A stretch of 45,032 nucleotides of DNA from a virus, in IMG/VR virus record IMGVR_UViG_3300036816_000058, positions 1 to 45,032 of that record; one strand, 5' to 3'. Position 1 is the first letter of the stretch. The number at the start of each line of letters is the position of its first letter. The position numbers and the translations under genes are program-made. The notes under the pieces were generated by a model that was not told the origin of the DNA, did no database searches, and saw nothing but the letters and a program-made list of their open reading frames with translations. Below are positions 32,660-41,443 of the stretch, one piece after another.

Positions 32660-34705
32660 GTGTTTCCAATATCACCGATCTATGCAGATTACCTGAAGCG
32701 GCCTGACCGGGAATTTATTGTGATGGCTGTTGTGGGATCTGAGGAATATGACGATACGAAGATTGTAGATTTCAGTATCGAGAACAGTTTAAGTCTGACG
32801 GATGGTTTTGCTATCGGGACGGCCATCCCGTCAAAACTGACTATCAAGCTCCGGACGAATGAAGTAATACCTGCGAATGCCCGGATCATGCCGTATTTGT
32901 CGTTATCCATGCGGGGTATGACCTGGCTGCAGGCACAGTATCCCTGGGAAGATATGAAGATCTCATGGACGGGTACCGGGACAGACTGGCTGCCTTTGGG
33001 TGAGTTTTTTGTCGATGATCGTGAGAAGGTCAATGATGTATGGACATTCACCTGCTATGACAAACTGGTCTTTGCCGATGCGGCTTACGTGTCGTCACTA
33101 ACCTATCCCGCCACGCAGCGTGCGGTGTTTAATGAGATTTGCAACCGGCTTGGATGGACGTATGACAGTAGTGTGGTGATCAACGCCAATTATCGCATCC
33201 AGGCAGGGCCAGCTGGTTATACGATGCGCCAGGTGCTACAGTACATCGCGGCAGCCAACAGCGCCAGCCTCTACATCGATAAGGCTGGCACAGTTAAATT
33301 CAAGCGGTTCACAGCCTCAGATGCTCCGGTATTTGAGATGACCACATTTGATTACTCTTCTGTGAGACAAACGAATCCGGTCAAGACGTACACTCGGGTA
33401 GTTGTCACCTACAATACGGAAGATGAGCTGCAGTACGAAGCCGGTACCGGAGATGATAACCACACCTTGTTTCTGGAGAATCCATTCATGACTCAAGCCA
33501 TGGTAAATGATCTGAGGGCCACGCTGAACGGATTCTCGTATCTGCCGCTCACCATGAGAGCACAGGGGTATCCGCAGCTGGAACAGGGTGATGTGATCGC
33601 GTTTGAGCAGCAGGAAGGAACGTCCTGGGACGAGACAGTATCGACCTGGGAAGACACGCATATTCCGTGGGATGGCATTGTCCGATATAAGTCGCTGATT
33701 CTTCACCAGGTGTTCCGATTTGCCGGGGGACTCAGCATGACGCTGGAGGCTCCTTCAGTATCGGAACAGCAGAGTGAATTCAAAGTGGATGGTACGTTGA
33801 CCACGGCCGTCAATAAGTTGAACAAGGAAGCAGTGAAGGAAGGTAAGTCCTATTATGGGGCGACACTCACACGTACTGAGGGTTTAACCATTGAGCGTGA
33901 AGATCATCTGAGCAAGGTGATTCTAAACAGTGATAAGATGTCGTTCCAGGCTAACGGACAAGATGCAATTTATTTCGATATTCCAAGTAGACGGTATAAG
34001 TTTAACGGCACGCTGGAAGCTACAGATGGTGTGTTCAGCGGGAACCTGCAGGCGGCAGGAGGTACCTTCTCGGGTAATCTCTCAGCAGCAGGCGGGACTT
34101 TTCGCGGCACTTTGCAAGGTGTGGACGGAACGTTCAGCGGCGCACTCCAAGCAGCCAGCGGAACCTTCCGAGGTACGTTGGTTGCTGGACGGGTTGAGGG
34201 TGGCGAGATCATTGGTTCATACATTCAAGGTGCTGACATCCTGGGTAGCAAGATTAGGACAGCAGCCAGTGGTGACCGGATCGAACTGGATCCTAACGGA
34301 TTCACTTTCTACGACTCGGGTAATGCACGCCGTGTCACTTTAGGTACCAATCCATCTGCTAATATCTCTGGTCATACGTATTACAATTCCAGCGGACAGC
34401 CGCAGGGTTTAATCTATGCAGGACCTAGCGACATGTACGTAATAGGTAACAATGGCTTGCTGGTAGGTGCTACTTCCGGTAGGACAGTTATGCAAGGACA
34501 AGTCCATTTTTCTGGAAGCGTGACGGGGCTAAACTTGGGGATAAGCCAAATAAGCGGACTCCAAAATGAGATATACGCTCTATGGGCCGCTATAAACGGT
34601 AAAGCTTCTTCTAGTCATACGCACTCTGTTACGTTGCCTACTCATAATCATGGTAACTCAGCTAACCAAAACTGGGGCGGAACCTTCCCAACTTCAACTC
34701 CGTAA
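32660..34705 (+). CDS. Baseplate / tail-tip fibre protein with 11-residue repeats
   Basis: 681-aa structural protein, GTG start. Residues 1 to about 400 resemble baseplate hub/tail proteins (DUF5048-like). Residues about 445-505 hold five 11-residue repeats of the form xLxAxxGTFxG (NLQAAGGTFSG, NLSAAGGTFRG, TLQGVDGTFSG, ALQAASGTFRG), a beta-solenoid pattern. The C terminus is His-rich (SSHTHSVTLPTHNHGN), like metal-binding fibre tips. It probably links the tail tip to receptor-binding parts. Confidence 0.78.
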   Translation: MFPISPIYADYLKRPDREFIVMAVVGSEEYDDTKIVDFSIENSLSLTDGFAIGTAIPSKLTIKLRTNEVIPANARIMPYLSLSMRGMTWLQAQYPWEDMKISWTGTGTDWLPLGEFFVDDREKVNDVWTFTCYDKLVFADAAYVSSLTYPATQRAVFNEICNRLGWTYDSSVVINANYRIQAGPAGYTMRQVLQYIAAANSASLYIDKAGTVKFKRFTASDAPVFEMTTFDYSSVRQTNPVKTYTRVVVTYNTEDELQYEAGTGDDNHTLFLENPFMTQAMVNDLRATLNGFSYLPLTMRAQGYPQLEQGDVIAFEQQEGTSWDETVSTWEDTHIPWDGIVRYKSLILHQVFRFAGGLSMTLEAPSVSEQQSEFKVDGTLTTAVNKLNKEAVKEGKSYYGATLTRTEGLTIEREDHLSKVILNSDKMSFQANGQDAIYFDIPSRRYKFNGTLEATDGVFSGNLQAAGGTFSGNLSAAGGTFRGTLQGVDGTFSGALQAASGTFRGTLVAGRVEGGEIIGSYIQGADILGSKIRTAASGDRIELDPNGFTFYDSGNARRVTLGTNPSANISGHTYYNSSGQPQGLIYAGPSDMYVIGNNGLLVGATSGRTVMQGQVHFSGSVTGLNLGISQISGLQNEIYALWAAINGKASSSHTHSVTLPTHNHGNSANQNWGGTFPTSTP

Positions 34706-34747
34706 TGTATCATAATAGGAAAATAGCACCAATACGGAGGTAGAGTC

Positions 34748-35329
34748 ATGAAGAAGTTTGCACACAAAGTTGCATATATTGCTGGAGGTATTATTATTGG
34801 AGTAGTTTTTTCGACATCAGCAGGGGCATTTGCAGATACTGTTAAAAGTATGGTTGGCAAAAAGGTTACTGGCGAATATACAATAATTGTGGATGGTAAG
34901 AAACTTTCGGACAAGGGTGCTGTAATTGATTCTCGTGCGAACGTTCCAGCACGATCCTTGTCAGAAGCGTTAGGAGCTGATGTTTCCGTGACCGGAAAAA
35001 CTATCAACATTACTTCTCAAACAGAAGAATCAACTGTAGGGTCTGAAACAACGACTCCTGTAGCGACGTCAAACAAATACACAGGGCAATCCAAGTCTAG
35101 TCTTGAGGAACAGAAGCGCGTGCTGTTGGATCGCATTCTTGCCCCGACTAAGACCGGCAGGGAAGAAATATTAAAAGAAATAGCTGATGCAAAAGATTTA
35201 ATGTCTAAAGGTGTACCTGTTACTAATCTTGAAGCTTTTGAAAAACAACTAGCTTCATATGACAAAATCTTATCCGAAGCAAATGCTGACCTAAAACTGA
35301 TCGACGAAGCGCTGGCAACAGCAAAATAA
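34748..35329 (+). CDS. Secreted stalk protein with copper-amine-oxidase-N-like domain
   Basis: 193-aa protein with a signal peptide (basic start, hydrophobic IAGGIIIGVVFSTSAGAFA, predicted cut near residue 29). Residues about 44-84 (IIVDGKKLSDKGAVIDSRAN, then VPARSLSEALGADVSV) match the copper amine oxidase N-terminal-like domain widespread in Paenibacillaceae, where it acts as a wall or protein-binding module. A helical, Lys/Glu-rich C-terminal region follows. A secreted host-type protein among tail genes suggests a moron expressed from the tail region. Confidence 0.8.
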   Translation: MKKFAHKVAYIAGGIIIGVVFSTSAGAFADTVKSMVGKKVTGEYTIIVDGKKLSDKGAVIDSRANVPARSLSEALGADVSVTGKTINITSQTEESTVGSETTTPVATSNKYTGQSKSSLEEQKRVLLDRILAPTKTGREEILKEIADAKDLMSKGVPVTNLEAFEKQLASYDKILSEANADLKLIDEALATAK

Positions 35330-35345
35330 TAGAATTGCATAAACG

Positions 35346-35372
35346 AGAGTCCACCCATGTGGGCTCTTTTTT
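35346..35372 (+). terminator. Terminator after stalk protein
   Basis: AGAGTCCAC-CCAT-GTGGGCTCT, nine pairs with one G-T, and a six-T run. Confidence 0.85.
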
Positions 35373-35394
35373 CGTGCTCAGAAAGGGGTGTCAT

Positions 35395-35613
35395 ATGAAA
35401 ATTAAGAAAGTGCTAGAGCTGTCGATCGATGTAGATGGCATGTTTAATGAACTGCCTCATATTCTGCGGGCATTGCTTGATACGATGCCCAACAGCGAAT
35501 CGAAGATTGCCTTACTCAAAACAATCAAGATGGACGTAGATAATCTTTTGGAAGGAGCTGAGGCGTATGGCCAACCGTTACGGGAACCTGGTCGGATCGA
35601 AAAAGATCAGTGA
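35395..35613 (+). CDS. Small protein before the propeller fibre
   Basis: 72-aa protein, AAAGGGGTG six bases before ATG 35395. Helical (KVLELSIDVDGMFNELPHIL, then KIALLKTIKMDVDNLLEGAE) with a Pro/Gly-rich end. It overlaps the fibre start by 47 bases. Possibly a small chaperone or structural protein; not recognised. Confidence 0.55.
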   Translation: MKIKKVLELSIDVDGMFNELPHILRALLDTMPNSESKIALLKTIKMDVDNLLEGAEAYGQPLREPGRIEKDQ

Positions 35614-37861
35614 GGATTTTAATACCATCAATGTCGGCTTTGACCGTGTGCAGGCTGAAATGGACACCAAGGGCACGCCAGCAGATGCCCAGGCTAAAGC
35701 CGATGCAGCCAAGGCCGCTGCCATTGCCGCTGCTGCTGCTGATTTGGCAGCTCACAAGGCACGCGGAGCTGATGAGCATCCCACGGCAAAGGGGAACGCT
35801 GCTGGTTTTATGTCTGCTGCTGACAAGCTCTTAATGGATGCACGCACGAGCGCCGCAACACCTGACACGCTCATGCAGCGTGACGCAGAAGGACGGGCCA
35901 AGGCAGCAGCTCCAGCCGCAGGGGATGACATTGCCCGCAAAGCTGAAACGGATGCGGTACAGGCCAAGCTGGACAACCATGCAGCTGATATGGTTAAACA
36001 TGTCACCCAGGCTGAGCATGACAAACTGAATGGCATTGCTGCAGGAGCTGAGGTTAACCAAAACGTATTCAGCAAGATTAACGATGTCTCTGCCGGTTCT
36101 AAAACGGACACGGTTACCCTCGTTGGCGGTACAGGGGTTGTGATTACGACTGATCCAGCTAATAAGCGAATATCCTTTACCGTCACCGGAGAATCTACGC
36201 CAGGTGCTCATGCTGGATCCCATTTGCCTGGTGGCACAGACGTCATTCCTGATGCAGTAACCGGAGGGCTGTCAGGACTCATGAGTGGAGCTGATGCGAA
36301 GTTTGTCCGGCAGGATGGGGAAACCAAGACAGGGGCGCAGGCAAAGGCAGACGCAGCCGAACAGGCAGCCAATGAGTACACGGATCAGAAAGTCGGGGAA
36401 ATCGTCATCGATGACGCATCATTGACTAAAAAAGGTATCGTCCAACTGTCCAAGTCCACAAAGGGCAATAGTGATACCTTAGCAGCTACGGAATCCGCAG
36501 TGGGTGCCGTGCAACAGCAAGTTGGTAACCTGGCCAATCTCCAGACCACAGACAAGGGCAACCTGGTAGGAGCAGTCAACGAGGTTTTTACACATGTCGG
36601 TGACGGGAAAAATCTCATTAAATCCGCCGTCATTGTCAAAGGGGGAACGGTAGCAGGGACTTCCCCACACTCTTTTGCAGAGCTTGCGGATGGGATCGGG
36701 ACGATCGAGACAGCCATGGTAATTAATGGTCAAAAAGAAGTTACCGGAGTTTTTCAAAATAATATCGAAAAAAACATGCCTATCAGGACTAGAGTCGGTT
36801 TGGAAAAGCTTCCATTTAACCCTTCCATAGCATACAACGGTATTGGGGTTCGATTTAGTCCTGACAACAAATACATGGCGCTATGTTCAACCGGAGTATC
36901 AATGTTCAAGAGGATTGGGGATGAATATGTACCAATACCGTTCCCTTCCATAGCAGAAAACTTTAGACGTGGATCATTTAGTCCAGACTCTAAATTCTTT
37001 GCTCTGCCGGGTTTAGCAGCCCCATCTTTAAGAATATTCAAAATCGAAGATGGAGATGTGTTTACGGAAATCAAGGGATTTATTCTCCCGAGTGCTCGTT
37101 CTAATTACACTACATTCAGTTCAGACGGAAAATTTTTAGCGGTTTCGCTTCTTGAGGACCCGTGCATCGCTATCTATAGCATAGAGGGTGAGGTTTTTAC
37201 AAAACTACCCAACCCAAGTGTACTTCCTACAAATGGTGGTCAAGGAATCTCCTTTACACCAAATGCAGATTATCTTGCTATTTCACAAGGGGGTACTAAC
37301 CTCGCAATTGTGTACAAGAGAAGTGGAAATACATTTACTAAACTACCTAACCTGCCTAGTATGCCGGGAACAAATAACGGTTGGGGATTATCCTTTAGCC
37401 ATAGCGGAGTTTATTTATTTATAGGCGCCAGTACCACTCCAGGGATTTTGATGTATAAAAGAAATGGGGACGATTTCACCAGGATAAATTCAATCACACA
37501 ATTACCAACCCAAGTTTTCGACATAAGTCTAAGTTCAGACGATAGTTACATGGCACTTTCGTTGAATGAAAGCCCTCGTCTTGCTACTTATAAATTGAGG
37601 GGAGATGTCGCTTCAAAACTCGGAGACCCGTATATTCCACCTACAGGAATTGGCTACGGGGTGGGGATCAGTCCGGACGATCAATTTCTTGCGGTTGCTC
37701 ATGGGACGCTGCCATCCTGCACTATGTATGATATTCGGGATAAAGTTATAGTAGCTTCTAACGATATAGCCCTCATATCAGGTGTCGACACAGGACTCGG
37801 ATATGCAAAAGAAAGCGGACTTACAGGCGAAGCTAAAAAAATAGTAAAGATTTGGAGCTGA
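35567..37861 (+). CDS. Tail fibre with C-terminal seven-repeat beta-propeller
   Basis: 764-aa fibre. The N-terminal half is an Ala-rich shaft with coiled-coil stretches (DAAKAAAIAAAAADLAAHKA) and two segments common in phage fibres (ADEHPTAKGNAAGFMS; DASLTKKGIVQLSKST). From about residue 420 seven strands of the type FSPDNKYMAL occur at roughly 46-residue spacing (near 427, 470, 515, 562, 609, 654 and 701), which predicts a seven-bladed propeller as the receptor-binding head. The DNA for this half is clearly more AT-rich than the shaft, indicating a swapped domain. Confidence 0.85.
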   Translation: MANRYGNLVGSKKISEDFNTINVGFDRVQAEMDTKGTPADAQAKADAAKAAAIAAAAADLAAHKARGADEHPTAKGNAAGFMSAADKLLMDARTSAATPDTLMQRDAEGRAKAAAPAAGDDIARKAETDAVQAKLDNHAADMVKHVTQAEHDKLNGIAAGAEVNQNVFSKINDVSAGSKTDTVTLVGGTGVVITTDPANKRISFTVTGESTPGAHAGSHLPGGTDVIPDAVTGGLSGLMSGADAKFVRQDGETKTGAQAKADAAEQAANEYTDQKVGEIVIDDASLTKKGIVQLSKSTKGNSDTLAATESAVGAVQQQVGNLANLQTTDKGNLVGAVNEVFTHVGDGKNLIKSAVIVKGGTVAGTSPHSFAELADGIGTIETAMVINGQKEVTGVFQNNIEKNMPIRTRVGLEKLPFNPSIAYNGIGVRFSPDNKYMALCSTGVSMFKRIGDEYVPIPFPSIAENFRRGSFSPDSKFFALPGLAAPSLRIFKIEDGDVFTEIKGFILPSARSNYTTFSSDGKFLAVSLLEDPCIAIYSIEGEVFTKLPNPSVLPTNGGQGISFTPNADYLAISQGGTNLAIVYKRSGNTFTKLPNLPSMPGTNNGWGLSFSHSGVYLFIGASTTPGILMYKRNGDDFTRINSITQLPTQVFDISLSSDDSYMALSLNESPRLATYKLRGDVASKLGDPYIPPTGIGYGVGISPDDQFLAVAHGTLPSCTMYDIRDKVIVASNDIALISGVDTGLGYAKESGLTGEAKKIVKIWS

Positions 37862-37866
37862 TACAA

Positions 37867-38205
37867 ATGAGTTTTTATATTCAAGTCGAAGCGCAAACTC
37901 AGATTATTAGAGACATCATCGAATTTCCATATGACGGATACCACGAGGTTGAGATACCAACGCCGCTCCCGATTGGAATTAACGGCGGATACTATCGCTG
38001 GCAGGATGGACAGGCGGTGCTGGATCAAGCGCTCAAGGATGAGGTGGACAAAGCCAGCAGACCTATTGAGTACGTTGAACTGGAGCAAAGGTTGGCAGCT
38101 TCCGAAGCCGAAACTGCACAGTTAAAAGTGGAAAGCAACGCAAACCAACTCGCTCTCATGGAATTGCACATGATGCTACTGAGTGTGTTGCCAGATGAGG
38201 ATTAA
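37867..38205 (+). CDS. Small fibre-associated protein
   Basis: 112-aa protein from ATG 37867 (GGAG nine bases upstream). N-terminal strands (SFYIQVEAQTQIIRDIIEFP, then PIGINGGYYRWQDGQAVL) and a C-terminal coiled coil (YVELEQRLAASEAETAQLKV). It resembles XkdW-like small proteins that follow fibres, probably a fibre chaperone or minor tail component. Confidence 0.65.
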   Translation: MSFYIQVEAQTQIIRDIIEFPYDGYHEVEIPTPLPIGINGGYYRWQDGQAVLDQALKDEVDKASRPIEYVELEQRLAASEAETAQLKVESNANQLALMELHMMLLSVLPDED

Positions 38206-38260
38206 GCTTGCCAGTCTGCTGATCCGTTGGGCTGTAGCACTCGCGAAAGGGGGTGACACC

Positions 38261-38392
38261 ATGCTAGTAGTATACGTAATGATGATCCATAAAGGCTTGA
38301 TCAAGCTGGAGCAAGTGCCAGCAGGCAGCCGTGATCAAGTGGCCGCAGCTTTGCAGGCGGGAGACATGGACCAAAACGGAAATATCGTGTAA
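38261..38392 (+). CDS. XkdX/CD1375-like small protein
   Basis: 43-aa protein with AAAGGGGGTG before ATG 38261. MMIHKGLIKLEQVPAGSRDQ resembles the XkdX/CD1375 family of small tail proteins that usually follow XkdW-like genes. An in-frame extension upstream to 38183 lacks a ribosome binding site. Confidence 0.7.
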   Translation: MLVVYVMMIHKGLIKLEQVPAGSRDQVAAALQAGDMDQNGNIV

Positions 38393-38395
38393 CAG

Positions 38396-38423
38396 GCGTT
38401 CCGACATCGGAGCGCTATTTTTG
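38396..38423 (+). terminator. Terminator before the glycine-rich fibre
   Basis: GCGTTCCG-ACAT-CGGAGCGC, eight pairs with one G-T, followed by TATTTTT. Confidence 0.75.
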
Positions 38424-38456
38424 TACAAAAAATTAAAATAACTGGAGGAATTAATA

Positions 38457-39791
38457 ATGCCTATTGAAACGAATCGATTAAAACTGCCCCTGCCTTTGGG
38501 GAATGAGAGTGTAAGCCGTGTAGGGATTAATGCGATCTTTGAGAAGATCGATGAGGGAGTTGCAACACTGGAAGATGTGGAGGCACTTCGCCAAATGGTC
38601 AACGAGATGGACATTCCAGATGCATCGCTTACTCAAAAAGGTAAAGTCCAGCTCTCGAACAATACAAACGGAACATCCGAATCCGAAGCGTCAACTGAAA
38701 AGGCACTTGGAGAGGTTATGGCTGCTACTCGCTCTGCGCAAGCGACCATCAATAATAGAGATGGATACGGTACGACCACTAATAACGGAAACGTATATTC
38801 TGTTACGCTAACTCCAGCCCCTACAGCATATGTAGATGGACTAAGAATCACGATCAAAATTAACGCTACTAATACTGGTGCAGTAACCATTATTGTAAAC
38901 GGACTTGGTGCAAAAAGTGTCCTTAAATCAAACGGTAATGCCATTACTGCAAATGCACTGCGGGCTAACTCGATATATTCGCTGGTATACAACGGAACGG
39001 CTTTTATCTTACAGGGTGAAGGAGGTGATGATCCAGTACATGGTACTCAAACATACAACGTTCCTGGCAATTATACTTTTGTTGTACCTGATGGAATATC
39101 CAGATTAATTGTTGATATGTGGGGCGCAGGAGGCGGAGGCGGAGGCGGGGCACTGGGGACTATCAATCAAGGTTCAGGAGGGGGAGGCGGAGCAGGGTCA
39201 TACCTTTCCCTTTCCTTGCCTGTTGTTTCTGGACAAATTATACCCATTGTCGTTGGTTCAGGCGGATATGGGGGTGGTTTTGATTCACCAGGCGCACCAG
39301 GGGGGCTTTCAAAAGTCGGAGACTATATAGCATATGGCGGCGGCGGTGGTGCTAATGGAGTATCTAGTACAGGAGGTGCTGGCGGGGGTTCTGCTACCGC
39401 TACAGCAAATGGACGAACAGGCGCCCAAAATCTATCACCAAACTCTAAGTTAACACTAAATGATTCCAGTATTCAAAGAGTAGGTTATATGGGCGGAAAC
39501 GGGTCTAGCGGTTATAACTCTTACGAAGGCGGCGGCGGTGGGGCATCTGCCAGTGATATAGGGACACATATAAACGGAAGTGGTAATGGGTCAACCTCGG
39601 GGACCGCTCTTGCTGGTTTTTATTATAATGGTGGGGCTGGCGGCAGTGGAGCTAACCGAGCCAATTCCCCTACCCCTGGCGGAATTGGAGCCGGAGGAGG
39701 AGGAGGAGTTTCAGGGTTCGGAAATAATTCATACGGCGCTTCCATGGGTGGTAACGTCGGGGGGAATGGACTAGTTATACTCAAATGGTAA
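38457..39791 (+). CDS. Glycine-rich tail fibre / adhesin
   Basis: 444-aa protein. The N-terminal part shares the IPDASLTQKGKVQLS and ASTEKALGEV elements with the propeller fibre. A middle beta domain (residues about 105-190) follows. From about 195 there is a PA14/lectin-like strand (YNVPGNYTFVVPDGISRLIV) and then many Gly runs (GAGGGGGGGALG, GGGGGAGSYLSL, GGGGGASASD). Polyglycine-rich domains act as receptor-binding tips in some phages, and length variation in these runs changes host range. Confidence 0.82.
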   Translation: MPIETNRLKLPLPLGNESVSRVGINAIFEKIDEGVATLEDVEALRQMVNEMDIPDASLTQKGKVQLSNNTNGTSESEASTEKALGEVMAATRSAQATINNRDGYGTTTNNGNVYSVTLTPAPTAYVDGLRITIKINATNTGAVTIIVNGLGAKSVLKSNGNAITANALRANSIYSLVYNGTAFILQGEGGDDPVHGTQTYNVPGNYTFVVPDGISRLIVDMWGAGGGGGGGALGTINQGSGGGGGAGSYLSLSLPVVSGQIIPIVVGSGGYGGGFDSPGAPGGLSKVGDYIAYGGGGGANGVSSTGGAGGGSATATANGRTGAQNLSPNSKLTLNDSSIQRVGYMGGNGSSGYNSYEGGGGGASASDIGTHINGSGNGSTSGTALAGFYYNGGAGGSGANRANSPTPGGIGAGGGGGVSGFGNNSYGASMGGNVGGNGLVILKW

Positions 39792-39811
39792 AAAAGTAAT
39801 CATTAGTAGAT

Positions 39812-39838
39812 GCCCTCTGGAGTGGTCAGGGGGCTTTT
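39812..39838 (+). terminator. Terminator after tail fibres
   Basis: GCCCTCTG (39812-39819) pairs with CAGGGGGC (39827-39834), followed by four Ts. It closes the tail unit before lysis genes. Confidence 0.75.
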
Positions 39839-39859
39839 CATATTAGACAGACGGGGGAT

Positions 39860-40294
39860 ATGGAATTGGAGAACGTGGGGAAATGGGCTTTGGCCGTGGG
39901 TAGCTGGTTGGTGTCTTATTTATTTGGGGGTTGGCCTGCTGTGCTTGGAGTGTTATTGGTGTTTGTGATTTTGGATTATTTAACTGGGGTTGCTGCAGGT
40001 TGGATGTCGGGGGAGCTTAGAAGCAAAATCGGGATGTTCGGCATCGCTCGTAAGGTATTTATTTTTGCCATGGTCGCAGTTGGTCACTTGGTGGATGGCA
40101 TCCTTGGTGATGGCCACTTATTCAGAGACACGGTGGCGTTTTTCTATATCGCGAATGAGCTGCTTTCCATTACTGAAAATGGAGGGAAAATGGGTGCGCC
40201 TATCCCGTCAGTAATTAAACAAGCAATCGAAGTCCTGAAGGGTAAAGGTGGAAACGACAACGATAAAGGAGCTGGTACAGATGCAAGCGCGTAA
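39860..40294 (+). CDS. Holin (phage_holin_4 / TcdE type)
   Basis: 144-aa membrane protein that would form lysis pores. Predicted helices: about 9-25, 27-48 (AVLGVLLVFVILDYLTGVAA) and 66-85, with a charged, Gly/Asp/Lys-rich C terminus. The LDYLTGVAAGW and SKIGMFGIARKV stretches match the family. It overlaps the endolysin gene by 14 bases. Confidence 0.9.
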   Translation: MELENVGKWALAVGSWLVSYLFGGWPAVLGVLLVFVILDYLTGVAAGWMSGELRSKIGMFGIARKVFIFAMVAVGHLVDGILGDGHLFRDTVAFFYIANELLSITENGGKMGAPIPSVIKQAIEVLKGKGGNDNDKGAGTDASA

Positions 40295-41225
40295 AACAGG
40301 CAATGCCCAAGGGATTGACGTATCCCATCATAACGGAAATATCGACTTTAGAAAGGTGGCTGCTGACGGGATTTCGTTCGTGTTTATCAAGGCTACACAG
40401 GGCAAGTCCTTCCGGTCAACCAAGTTTCTGCAGTTTGTCCGAGATGCAAAGGCGGCTGGCCTGTTGATCGGTGCATACCATTACGTGGATGATTCTGCTG
40501 GCAGCGTGGAAACGGCCAAGGCTGAGGCAGCCAACTTCTATAAAGCTATCCAGGATGCTGGCGGGATTGGCGTGTTCGATCTGCCACCTGTCATGGATTA
40601 CGAGTCCAACAAAAACGGCCATAGCAAAGTCACTATTACAGCTGTAGCCAAGACGTTCCTGGAAGAGATCCACAAGCTGACCGGAGTTAAACCGCTGGTG
40701 TATACATACCCGGCGTTCATTGGCAATTTTACGGGCTTATCTTCATATCCGCTTTGGATTGCCAGATACAGCACACAAACGCCTGCCGATGCATCGGGTT
40801 GGACTCGCTGGGATTTCTGGCAGTACAGCGATGGGGCAGCTGGTGGATATCTGCCACGAGGTAAGCGGAAGGTTGATGGTATTAGCGGTGGGGTGGATTT
40901 GAATGAGTTTGACGGCACAGTTGCCGAGTTGAGGGCCAAGTATTCCAAGAAGAATGAACCCGTGAAGGAGGACAAGCAAGTGACACAACCAGTGCCAACA
41001 AGGGATATCAATGTACCCAGCAAGTGGGCAGAGGCAACATGGGCAGAGGTAACAGCTAACGGGTATTTTGACGGGACACGACCAGGGGCGCAGATCACGA
41101 GGGAAGAAACGGCGGTAGTCATTAATCGGCTCAGGAAAAATTTCCTTGCCTTGATTGCAGGGACTAAGGGAGATGTGAAAAATCTTACTGAAAGATCAGA
41201 GCTTATTGAAACCGCAATAGACTAG
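40281..41225 (+). CDS. GH25 endolysin with SLH-like C terminus
   Basis: 314-aa lysozyme-type muramidase (AAAGGAG before ATG 40281). The GH25 barrel shows Asp13 in QGIDVSHHNG and the catalytic Asp106/Glu108 in VMDYESN. After a linker (about 220-245) the C terminus, SKWAEATWAEVTANGYFDGT then GAQITREETAVVINRL, resembles one SLH domain, which binds secondary cell-wall polymer in Paenibacillaceae. That gives the enzyme a host-specific wall anchor. Confidence 0.93.
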   Translation: MQARKTGNAQGIDVSHHNGNIDFRKVAADGISFVFIKATQGKSFRSTKFLQFVRDAKAAGLLIGAYHYVDDSAGSVETAKAEAANFYKAIQDAGGIGVFDLPPVMDYESNKNGHSKVTITAVAKTFLEEIHKLTGVKPLVYTYPAFIGNFTGLSSYPLWIARYSTQTPADASGWTRWDFWQYSDGAAGGYLPRGKRKVDGISGGVDLNEFDGTVAELRAKYSKKNEPVKEDKQVTQPVPTRDINVPSKWAEATWAEVTANGYFDGTRPGAQITREETAVVINRLRKNFLALIAGTKGDVKNLTERSELIETAID

Positions 41226-41236
41226 GTTTTAATAAG

Positions 41237-41366
41237 TTATCAACAGGTTATATACAAAACTAAGTTTTTAGTTGTGGATAATATGAAGAGGAATTAAATT
41301 AAATTAAATGTTGATACAAAAGGTTTTTTTATCAATATACACAAGGGTTTAAAACACTTATCCACA
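41237..41366. other. DnaA-box cluster in AT-rich gap
   Basis: Two perfect DnaA boxes (TTATCCACA) occur: reverse at 41273-41281 and forward at 41358-41366. TTATCAACA lies at 41237-41245, and one- or two-mismatch boxes at 41309-41317 (reverse) and 41329-41337. Between them is an AT-rich run with repeated AATTAAATTAAATTAAA (41292-41308). This combination is typical of an oriC or plasmid origin. It lies in the 218-base gap between endolysin and the DUF3800 gene. No initiator gene is adjacent. Confidence 0.6.
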
Positions 41367-41443
41367 GGTTCGCCCCTGTTTCTAGGTTGCGTAATGACTT
41401 ATTAGAGAGTAAAATTTGATTATTGCTAACTAGGGGTGTGGAT

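Noticed and set aside
39115-39780. Repeated GGAGGCGG-like DNA considered as a repeat array
   Set aside because: It is glycine-coding sequence of the fibre, irregular in spacing, with no spacers; not CRISPR-like. No CRISPR array was seen anywhere in the window.
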